Shown one piece after another: positions 11,801 to 23,800 of a DNA stretch of 64,000 nt (the stretch's first letter is position 1; each line of letters begins with the position of its first letter). A program made the position numbers and the translations under genes. The DNA lies in contig OX235262.1 in the NCBI GenBank assembly GCA_944472135.2, positions 170,871,509 to 170,935,508 of the forward strand, written 5' to 3'. The stretch comes from Trichobilharzia regenti. Lineage: Eukaryota; Platyhelminthes; Trematoda; Strigeidida; Schistosomatidae. The notes beneath the pieces were generated by a model that saw only the letters and a list, made by a program, of their open reading frames with translations, did no database searches and was not told the DNA's origin.

Positions 11801-14800
11801 CCGTCTCCGGACTCGTCGATCAGACCTATTAGTTTACAACTTGTCAATCCTTGCCGCTATGTCTGCAATGGCGGCGAGTATCGGTGTGTCTGCCATGAGT
11901 GTGGAATGACACGGTGTGGCACTATCAGATGCTATGTGACTTATGGTGTTATCAGATAAAACATCCATAATACTATCTGCCATGTCACTTAGTGGGTCTA
12001 AGTCATACGACTTTCCTGAGATGATTAAAATTTGCTGGACATTTCTAGGTAAGCGCTGCAACCACATCTGTTTCAGCACTACCTCGTCTACTTTATGGTG
12101 TCCGATTAACTGGCGCATGTGCCTGAGGAGCTGGGATGGTTTACGCGGGCCTAGTTCACAGCCCGTGAGTAATTGTTGGATTCTTTTCTCATCTGACAAA
12201 CTGGTGCGTTGTATGAGGAGGGCTTTAAGTTTATCAAATTGGTTTTCCGTCAGGGGATTTTCGATGAAGTTGCTGATTTCTGTCAATACTGACTGAGGGC
12301 GTTCTGCCAGCACTACACCATATTTGGCTAGCTGGGACTTAATGCCCCGTGCTTCTAGCAACGGCTGAATTACTGCAAACCAAATCCTGGGTTCTGCGAA
12401 ACCGTATTGCGGTAAACGGAAATCAGTGGTGGCATTTATTGTGGCATTTGTCTCGCTATTAGTTGTCTGCTCGGTTGATGTACCGGACTGAGGTGACGAC
12501 ATTATAAATATGAGGTTGTTGGTGCAAAATAGGATACAAATATAAAACCACACACGAAATCACAATGAATATACAAAATGGCAAAAATAAGAATATGAAT
12601 ATATCAAAATAATCCGTGTCCTATACGGGCTCACCATTTAATTTGTAGGGGACTAATAATAGAGTTCACTAATATTACAAATATGAGAATAATAATCCAA
12701 GTCAATGGAATGTTAAATAACAATATATTACCAAAAATGCAGTGACGAGTTATATCAACACAAAGGATTACTTGGCTATAAAGTCTAAGTCCTCTGCTAC
12801 AAATTATTTATATAATCCACGGGTACGTTAATTGTTTGGGTTGCGTCTGCTGTAGCTGCTGTGTTCCGGTTGTAGAATCTTCTTCGGTTGAGAGTAGTAG
12901 ACTCCTACAATAAATCGGAAGTATACAACACGGTGTGAGTTGAACAAGTAAGCAGAAATAACCAGAGAGAAGGCGAAGTCTCCAACAACAAAGTGTATTT
13001 TCATTTGTACACGGAAGTTATATATATTTTGACAAGAAGCGTTTTAAACAAAACTCATGTACAATATCTCTAATTTCTACAAATAACCAAAAAGTGTACA
13101 ATCATATTGTTACGTACTCCACACACTGACTTATCTCCATGACTGTTGTAATCTTCGTTTTTCCCCTCACCATATCATGTAAAGAGAACATTATATATTC
13201 AATATTTTTAAACATGCTAGGACTTCTATACCACATCGACAATACTGTGTGAAACAAGCCCACGGCAATTTTCACTTGTATTATTATTATTATTATTTCC
13301 ATTTTATCTGCCACATGTTTTTGACATTACCCCTATTGTAAATGTGGAAAAATTTTCTGCGTGATTAAATTTTATTTATAATTTGAGGCAATTAGATGCA
13401 ATATTGTGATTTTCGACAAAGCAATAAGAAGACGTAGTTTATCTGAAACGTATAATGTATTGGCGCAACACATTTCGGACATTCTGATCACACACGTACT
13501 TGTCATACACAGTTTTTATATAAGGCAAGAAAGCATGAATAATTACAATACAGGTCAGATTGTGTACAGGTCAAGGTCACAAAATAATGGGTAGGGAGAC
13601 GCAAAAGGTGTGGGTAAGAAAGATAAAGGGAGGAAAAAAGGCAAAGAAAAGGTTTGAAAATATTATGAAGTAAAATTGGTCCTTGGTTCTAAGTTGGATT
13701 ACCAAGGCAGGTTTAAGGTGATAACAAATAACTTTTGGACGCATAAGACAGGTTTAAGTCTTTTAATGGCTAAGGCTTCAATGAATTTAAGTATGTGACC
13801 CAACCTTGTCTTATATATCGGCTTAAAGGCATTATTAAAATCAACCTTATGACCCGTCTCTATAATATGCTTCGCTATAGATGATGTTGGACATCTATTT
13901 CCCGGGTCAATTGTATCTGGCGATTTCATTTGTTGTTGCAGCCACTTTGGAATGTGTTCTGTAGCCCTAACATGCAGAGACCGATGGGTCCTCCCTATGT
14001 ACGTGTCTCCACACATACATGTAAATTGATAAACACAGTGGGATGTGACACTATCGTTCGGATAATGTGAGGGTTTACAGGACAGCATAGTTTTCGTTTT
14101 CTCTATGAAGATAAGTTTAGCTGCATAATAGGTTCTATTAATTGCGGCCTTTAGTCTTTGTCTAGTGACTAGACTTTGTTGATCACCTCTGAACGGCAAG
14201 GATATGTAAACATCCTTTTTGGGAACTGATTGGATTGGTAAAGCTGTGTGGTTGACACTTCCATAACGTCTAATAAATCTCAGTGGGTAATTGTTATCTA
14301 ACAATATTTCAGTGAGATGTTGTCTTTCTTCTTCAATTGTATCGGCGGTACATATACGGTGAACGCGCTTGAACAAACACTTAACCAACGCCTTTTTATA
14401 CTGTAGTGGACAGAAACTATAGTAATTTAGATACTGTCCAGTCCATGTTGACTTCCTGTAGACAGATCGTTTTATTGACCCATCTTCTCTGCGGGTTATG
14501 AGTACATCTAAAAATGGCAGGCATCCATTATTCTCTTTAACATAAGTTAGCGATATACTATTTTGTGCTCTGTTGACCTGGTTTAGGATTTCTATGGCGT
14601 CGATCGGTTGATCACAAATGACAATTATGTCATCTACATATCTTTTATAGAAATACACTTTTCCAATTTCTTTCTCCACTAGGTTCTCAACATGCGACAT
14701 ATATATGTCAGCTAACAATGGACCTAGGGGGCTTCCCATAGCAACACCATCGATCTGGCGATAATGCTCGCCCTCGAATGTAAACTTAACATTTTTAGTA

Positions 14801-17800
14801 CAGAGAAGCAGTAACTCTTTTAAGTAAGATGTAGATACTGGTAATAAGAAATCGTTGTCAGAAATGAAGTCACATAAAATGTCAACCGTCTGTAAAAGAG
14901 GTACATTTGTAAATAAAGATTCGACATCTAGGGAGAACATGGTTTTGTCTTTTATATTAACGTTATCAAAACAATCAGTTAACTCAAAAGTGTCTTTCAA
15001 ATGCCTTTAAGCCGATATATAAGACAAGGTTGGGTCACATACTTAAATTCATTGAAGCCTTAGCCATTAAAAGACTTAAACCTGTCTTATGCGTCCAAAA
15101 GTTATTTGTTATCACCTTAAACCTGCCTTGGTAATCCAACTTAGAACCAAGGACCAATTTTACTTCATAATATTTTCAAACCCTTTCTTTACCTTTTTTC
15201 CTCCTTTTATCTTTCTTACCCACACCTTTTGCGTCTCCCTACCCATTATTTTGTGACCTTGACCTGTACACAATCTGACCTGTATTGTAATTATTCATGC
15301 TTTCTTGCCTTATATAAAAACTGCGTATGACAAGTACGTGTGTGATCAGAATGTCCGAAATGTGTTGCGCCAATACATTATACGTTTCAGATAAACTACG
15401 TCTTCTTATTGCTTTGTCGAAATTCATAAAGGGAACCAATTGCTTTAAATATTGTGATTAATGCTGAAAATTACATTCTGTATCACAAGTACTGTTTTTG
15501 GAATAAAGCAAATCATTATTATTATTATTATCTTTACAATAGTTTACAGAAGTTTATTCAAATTATTTTTTGTAATATATACATACCATAAATCATTTTC
15601 AAATGTAATGTTTTTAAACTTTTCCAGATCGTCATTAAACCCTACATCTTTGAATGTGTACTATACAAACCAATCAAAGTAGAAGAGAGTACTTTAAAGT
15701 TAGTTGATGGTACAGCTCAATTTAATCTGAGGAAAACTAACGCAGAATTATGGAATCAACTGATATCAGATGATATGAGTAATTATTGTATGTGTATTGA
15801 TTTCTCAGAAAAAAATATTTACTCATCTATTGTTTCCTCCCCCCACCCCCTTTATAAATAAAGGACTATCACAATTTTTATACCAAACAAATTTATTTCT
15901 ATAGAAGATAAAAAGCGTTTAACACAAATCAAACAGGATGCTGTCGTGGAATATCAAGAGCGTGAAAGAAATCGTATTAAGGCGAATAAGGAGATGAATA
16001 AGAAGGGTGAAAAATATGCTCTGGAACAAATTATGAAGGTATTTCACTCTTAGCATTGAACTTTTTCAATCTCATATACTTTTTTTAAAAATTAGTTGGA
16101 GGATTTAACGCGTCAGCAGATTAAGATAGAAAAAGAGGAAGCAGGGAAACAAGCACTCGAAGATTTTATGAATGCTCATAAAGAATCTGAAGAGGAGAAA
16201 ATTGAGGTAAGTAAAACAAAAAAAGAAACTAGTAGCCGAAAGGAAAAAAATCTTATTTGATTCACTGCTAAACGATAGTTCTCATCACAGAGTAGAATTA
16301 TTAGGACTGTAACAACAGAAGACAGGAGCCAGGCAACAGATCGTTTATCGAGGAAATCAAGAGATATTTATATATTTTTATGTACATTATCGTTCGTTGT
16401 TAGTAGCAGAGAAACAGCGTCTTCTGATTGGTTGTTTTCTCGCCGTAAGTTATTCTGTCACCTCTTCGTGGCCATTTCTTTGAAGGTCAGACCATATATC
16501 TGCGAATCATATCCGCCCACGCAAAGTGGTCTGTGATTGGTTGTTGACTTAGTCTTTGTTCTTGTTTTTTTCTCGCGACCTAGATTCGGGACGTAATCAT
16601 TGACGTAAATTGCTGTCTACCGATTTTGGCTAGCAGACAGCTCTCACCACAGTACTACTTGATCTTTTCAAGTCTTTGAGTGGTGATAAATTTAAATACT
16701 GTTATCAGTTTTAATGGTTATTTCTTAAGTTGTGAAATGCATTGCTGTTGTCGATTGTGTGAACTGGCTAGTGACTGGTTACAGGAAGAAGTTGACTGTA
16801 GTTACATTGAGGAGTTGTGAGCATTTGGGCTGACCAGGTCAGGAGTGAGGAAAAATACTCGTCGATGACACTGGCTGGCGGTCACACTGTATTAATCACT
16901 AATCGGTAGAAGTTAGAATTCATGAGCTGTTGAGTCGGATCTTAGTGGCTGATCGGTTTACGAACTAGCCTTGAAACAGGCAGTTGCTGGGTTCGAAACC
17001 CAATGGGTGAGTACTACTGATCAGTCCCAAGCGCTAGGGCAAAACAGCTGTACAGTACTTAATTCTGGTTCTCTAACGAATATCAACCTGTCGTCAAACT
17101 TGAAGCAAATCTAATCCTTACAAAACTAAATCTTACCGATGAACGGTAGAAGCAAAACATCAGTCTGCTGACTATGTAGCTTTGTGTATTAGTTTTAATA
17201 AGGTGGGTAACATAGGACTGGGAAAATGAAACAACCTCATAAACTTTCCGCTAACTCACAGTTATAAAGATTTCTACTTCTATACTGAAATTTCAACCTG
17301 GTAAGCATTTGAGATCCTTCCCAGTGTCGTGGGTTTTCTTCAGGGAACAGGATATAAAGCGGAATATTAATTGAACTGGGAATTAGTCTCCTTTGAAATC
17401 GATTCCTCCAGAATATATTTGTTTGGCTATTTTGTATTAAGTAATTCAATCTATCATAGTTTCAATATATGAAAATGTTTTCTGTGGTAGTAATAGTATT
17501 AATAAGTCAGTGGGTATTGAGCAGAAAATGCGTAGTTTTTAATATAAATAGCGATAATACGAAATTTAGGTTTGGTTTTCCTTCCATCTTATTGTTTTTC
17601 TATCCTTGGTCGTTTGTTACAGGTCAACTTTAAAGTGTAAAACCTCCCGTCAATATTACAATAGATTTTATACCCTAGAAGGAATGTATAATTCACTGTC
17701 CTTGGACGCCATTGGCTTTTACTCAACCATCACTTTTGCATAATAAATGTAGTATTAGATAGTTAAAGGTGATCAGAAGAAGGCCTTCGACCTAAGTTTC

Positions 17801-20800
17801 TTGGTTGTTCCCTCTCACTAGTCAGCAAGGTGTATCTCTCAACTTGAAGGAACTCCTCTTCTCTCTGCGATTTCAACCTCACGTTCAATCAAAAACAAAT
17901 TCAGTATGTGTGTCGAATAGATTTTCAAGTATTGATTTTTGTAGGGGTTTTTGTTTGATTGGTTGGAGGATTTCATCATGAGATGACATCACTTGGATAA
18001 CCAGTGGAAATCAAGCTGGGAGTACTGGACAGCTGTTTCGTCAGCCTAGTCGGTGACTCTGCTTCATCCGTATGCACTCACTGACAGGGTTTGAACTCAG
18101 GACCTTCTGGTTACAAGGCTGGCGAGCTCGTAGTCCATTCATCAGCTACTGGGACTCGATCCAATGGACAGCCCATGAATTCTAACTCCTGCCAATTCAT
18201 GACATAGCACTATCACTTCGCAATGTCTTCTTCGATGAGTTACTGCCTCATCTTTAACCTGCTGTACCTTATTGGTCACGGCTTCCCACTAGATCCCCAG
18301 GTAACTGTCTGGGCTGAATAGAGCCAGTCGCTAGTGGGCATCAGTGAGCATCTAACTGATGTCAACTCATGATGAAATCCTCCAACCATTCAAACAAAAT
18401 TCCTACAAAACCAATACTTGAAAAGTAATATGATGTTCACTAGCGACTGGCTCTATTCAGCCCAGGAAGTTACCTGGGGTTCTAGTGGGAAGCCCTGACC
18501 AGTAGGGTACAGCAGGTTGAAGGTGAAGACAATTATTCATCGAAGTAGGACATTGCGAAGTGGTCGCGCTATGTCATAAATTGGCAGAAGTTGGAATATA
18601 TTTATTTTAATTATTTATGCAATTTAATTAAATATTTTTGGATTTTCCCGTCGATTGATTGGACCGAAATGCTCAATTTCAGGTTGACATGTAGGCTTCT
18701 TGTGAATATGGTTCGACAATGTCTGGGCATTTAATTAGAAATTAATTGATGGATGGTGACTAGCAGTGGTATCCAGGATGCACGTTTCGTCCTATTTGGG
18801 ACTGGTCATCTAGGGAATGCAGGTACATCCAGAGGACAAGTCCCGAATAGGACGAAACGCGTGTCCTGGATACCACTGCTAGTCACTATACACTAATTAT
18901 ATTTATGCAATTATTATATCAACAAAACAGCTATTACGGTTATTTGTTTACTCTATATAGCTTCAAAATAAAATTAAAGAAGCTCGACGATTTGTTAAAG
19001 AACACATGACCAAAAATATTCCCAAAGAGGACAAAAGTTAGTCATTTGTATTTTTTTCCCTACTAAACAAAAATGTACATTTAGTGAAAGCAGTTAACAA
19101 TATTCCAAATAAATCTATTTTTACTGAAAAATCAATTGATTTACCTGTGAGGACTTCATCGACAATTGAAGTACAGTTTACTCCGAGAGTATTTCCTACA
19201 CCTGAAAGAGAATCAAATAAACAAGCTGAAGAGGAGGTAGGTTTAAATTTACATTTCAACTTAGTTATACAGAATGTTTATTTCGGGTGAAACATTTATA
19301 TTCCTTGGTCACTTTATCCATGTCATGTTGTTTTTTATTCCTTCACATCCCCAGTGGAACATAAGGCTTTAAGCTAGAGGCTTGATGTTTAGGTAGCAGG
19401 AGTGTTTATTTCTACGCCTAACCTTCCCTCTTTAGCAACCTTATTACTGGCTTAGCGAGGTAAATGGGTGCGTCGGCCGGGAATCGAATTCCGGACCACA
19501 TGTGTGGTTGGCGAGCATTCTACCGCTGTGCCATCGACGCACGAATAATTCGTCTACCCACATTATTATTATTATTATTTAACCACTGATTAATATCAGT
19601 CAGAGAACCATTGGTAAACCACCAGGGGATTATTCGACTGCTGTTTCATCACAGTTTGGGAATCATCAACAGTATAAGCCCACTAGGAACCCGAATCTAT
19701 GGCCCATGAATTGGTAGGAGTTAGAACTCATGGGCCATTGAATGGGGTCTCAGTGGCTTAATGGTATACGAGTTGGCCTTGTAACCGGTAGGTCCTAGAT
19801 TCGAAACTTTGGCGGTGGGTGCATACTGACAATAATTTTTAAACTAGGATGAAACAGCAGTTGAATAATCCCCTGATGGTATTCTAATGGTTCTCTAACT
19901 GGTATCAATACACGGGCGAATTCGGAAAACAAATCAAATCCTTAAAAATCAACCCTTGAAAGCATATATTAGGCTTGTATTATCCAGCGTGGTTGGCGAG
20001 CATTTTACCACAGTGCTACTGTCAGTATCATGTAGTGTTTATTAATACGTGATAAACGGAGAATCTAAATTGTAATACAGGCAGTCTTTTGAGTATGCAT
20101 GTGTCGGACTAGACACTATACCTAGGAATCATACAAAATATCAAAAATAAAAGTCCAAATTAATAAGGATATTTAAACAGTATATTGCAGTAGCCACTGT
20201 GAGTTATAGGAAAGTATAGTCATTTGTAAATAAGATTAAGTGGGTTTTCACAATTTAAACGATATAATGCGGAAACATAGTTCACTGTGAATGCTTCTAT
20301 GGTGTTTTCTCCCTTTTAGATGTTGAGTAGGGGTTATTGAATACTCTGGGGATGAGGATGAGAGATTCCTGTAGATTAAAAAGTATGCAACCAAGAATTA
20401 GTACGACAAATGTATAGTTATGGAGAGCGAGAACACAAAGCAGTGACAAAAACGTGTGTATATTTCAAATCTAGTGGAAAGGTTATCATTAAAACGAAGA
20501 TGTCGACTAAAACAAAAGATATACACAATGTGTCATCTTTTTACATTGAACAAAAAGTATACGGAATCATCACTCTTGGTTCTAAGTATTTGAGGTGTGA
20601 TACATATTCCAACCAGGCCAAGGGACTGACGTTTATGATTACATTAGCACACTTATTTATCCTGCATAGAATCTCAAGTACTGCATTCAGACTATTAATA
20701 CGTTAGTTCAACGAAAGCAACCCAAGCTGCAACAGTGACAACGATAGTAAAAGACCTTGAAGACGCACAGATCCTTTACCGTCAGAACTAGTTATTACGT

Positions 20801-23800
20801 AGTGAGGCTGTGTAGTTATATGGTAACAAAGATGATTTTTCTATATGTGTAAAACTTGGGCATTATAACAGCGTGTAATGTTATATTAGTTTGTTTATTA
20901 GATGTACCACACACTGAAAAAGCTTTATTTACTGGATAACACGGTTTCGAACACAGTTTATTCTTCACACTTATTTCATCAGCTGAAAACACACAACTTC
21001 GAAACTCCAGTTCAATGGTTTAACTTATCCATTCATATTCATCATAGAAGTAGTAGAATTTTCCAGATGTCCAGCTGAACAGATATTGATTCATTCATAT
21101 TGCACGCATTGTTAGTTGATTCGATAAATAAGGCTTTAATTATCAAGTCCACCCACCCTCCATCATTTCATATTAGATTTTAGACCTGTCATCTTATCCC
21201 TTCCTGTTGTATAGTCGTGTGCAGTTGCATGTAGTGCCATAGATGAACTATTCTCTAGATTTCTTACCTTATTCGGGTCAACCAGTCTAGATTTGGTCGT
21301 GTTTTTGTGCTCCGCTAGTCTGACTGACCCTGTCCTATTACTTTTATTTATGTATATGACCTGACAATCATTTCAGGGTATTAAATAAACTAAATTGTTT
21401 TATTTACAGTGTTTAAATTCCAGGGAAAATATGTAGACAAACGGGGATAGTCTCCATTTGGTCGTCACTATCCACGATAGTGGCTGATATATTCATGGAT
21501 AGGTGGGGAAATTTAGTGATTGAAATGTTTGGCCCCACACGCATAGTGCAGTGGAGGTATGTAGATAACACGTTCACCATACTTGTAACACAGGATGTCA
21601 ATGGATTTTTCCAACAAACCAAATTCACTTATGAACTGGAAAGTCAGGAAGAGCAGCTTCAAATTTTAGATTGTTGCTTAAAAAAGGAAGAGGATGGGAA
21701 ATTAAAAGCACAAGTTTTTACAGGAAACCCACACATTCAAACCAATATTCGCATTTCGGTTCATCTCACCCCATGTCATCGAGAATAGGATTAGTGAAAT
21801 GGGAAATGTTTAAGTAATACAGCACAAAAACTAAGTAGTATCAAAGAAAATCTAAGACAGGAAGTAAGGCATTTAAGAGAAGCTTTAACACTTAATAATT
21901 ACCCTGCTAAACTAATGAGAAAGTATGTACAAAAATGTAAATTTTAAATGAATAATAATAATGACGACACGCATGACAAACATGCATAGAATGATGGTAA
22001 CAACAACACTAAAGGATTTAAATCACCAGTAGTACTTCCATACAAAGAAGGAACCTCGGAAACCTTACGCAGAATTCTTAACAAGGCAGGAATAAAAGTG
22101 GCATTCCACTCCACAAACTCAATTAGAAACAAGCTTTGTCCGTTAAAGGATCCCACCAGTGGAGCCTTTAAAACAAAACAATTTAGTTTATCTAATACCT
22201 TGCCAGCAATAATGGCCAGGTCAAATGCATAGGTCAAAGTAACAGAACAGGGGCAGTCAGACTAGCAGAGCACAAAAACACAACAAAATCTAGATTAGTT
22301 GATCCTTATAAGATAAGAAATATGGAGAATAATTCATCTATAGGACTGCATGCAATTGCACACGACTATACAATAGGATGAGATAAGCTGACAGTTCTAA
22401 AATTAAATATTACTTGGTGGAGAGTGAGCTTGATAACTTAAGCTTTATTCATAGAATCAGCTGAAAATACGTGCAGTAGGAATGATTCAACATCTGTTCA
22501 GCTGGACATCTGGAAAGTTCTACTACTTCTATGATGAATATGAAGAAATAGAAGTGGAATTTCGAGGATGTGCATTTTCAGCTGATGATATAAATATCAG
22601 GAATAAATTGTGTTCGAAATTGTGTTATCCAGTAAGTAACACTGTTTCACTGTGTCATACATCTAATAAACAAATTAATATGAAATAAAGGTTTATGTAT
22701 TTATAGAGAGCGAACAATAGTTTGAAACAGGTTCTTTCGAAATTTGGCTTCAATAAATTGCAGTGTTGGTGCTGCTAGGCATTACTTATTACTTGGACAG
22801 TATTTAGAAGAACACACTTCTTTACCCCTTTTCTAATTTAGTGGTTAAATAAACAAGCTGAATATAGAAGGAAACTATTAGATCGAGTTGTACCCGATGA
22901 TCTATCCAAAAATGAACTGGACCCTATTTGGTTACGTAAAAAAGGAGAGTAAGTCTTAATTTCTGTGAAACTTTGAATTTACTAATAAATTAATATGTGT
23001 TTTACTAATAACAGTTGAAATACCTACCACCTGGATTCCTTCCTGTAATCCAGCGTTCATTGAGTACTTATATACTTTCAATTAAACAGTCTTTTGAGTC
23101 TTCATGAACTGACCACTGGTTGCATAAAAATTATTAGTGTTGTTCCCTTGGGTTCGGAGTAGAACCTAGGGCTTCAACATAACACCCCATTTTTCCCTGT
23201 TCCCTGCAGTATTTTTCAACTGACTATACGATGGTCAATAAGCCTGAATCTGCTTCTCACACGACTTCCTCCTTGTCACCCTTGGACTCAAAACCAAATC
23301 GTTGTTTTCTATTCACCTTTCACTCGAGCGTTGGTAGCCACCGGTCTCCTCAACGTTTGTGCGATCCATCTCTAATTTCCCCTGCATATTTGTTCATTCC
23401 TGGAGTTTCTTGAAGCTAATTCTTTCCAACCATTTGATCTTCGATATGAAGCCCGAAAACGGGACAGCTGTTGATGAAAGACTGCAACCATCGGTTGTGA
23501 TGCTCTCACCGAGTTTCTAGTCCATGTGGGAGAAGCTACTGACTGACTTAATATCGGTGTTGATTATCCGAATCAGAGTTTGTTGTTCATACTGAATGCA
23601 GAATGTTTCCAAACTGATTTTAGAGTGACGAATATCTGTCTTGCCCTTCAGATACTGGTTAGTGGACATCCTCATCTGTGGTGTTGCCTGTAGTCAAAAC
23701 GATGCCTCTTAGATAAGTGTAGGAATTGACCTATTCCTTGCTTTTTCTGTTTACAATGATTGCTGCTTGGAAACAAGTTACTAGAGAATATTAAGATTTC

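Noticed and set aside
13406..15439. Two nearly identical 62-66-codon frames (13406-13594 +, 15239-15439 -) as duplicated small genes
   Set aside because: They lie in the two inverted 3' UTR arms of one Penelope element.
19468..19541. tRNA-Gly gene (also 46178, 52023 and 62620)
   Set aside because: A and B boxes are present but the anticodon arm is broken, and the sequence is joined to a SINE body with a LINE tail.
22582..22622. CTGATGA...CGAAA in the Penelope arms (also on minus at about 20965-21000) as a hammerhead ribozyme
   Set aside because: The bases after CTGATGA and before GAAA do not pair to form stem II in either arm.
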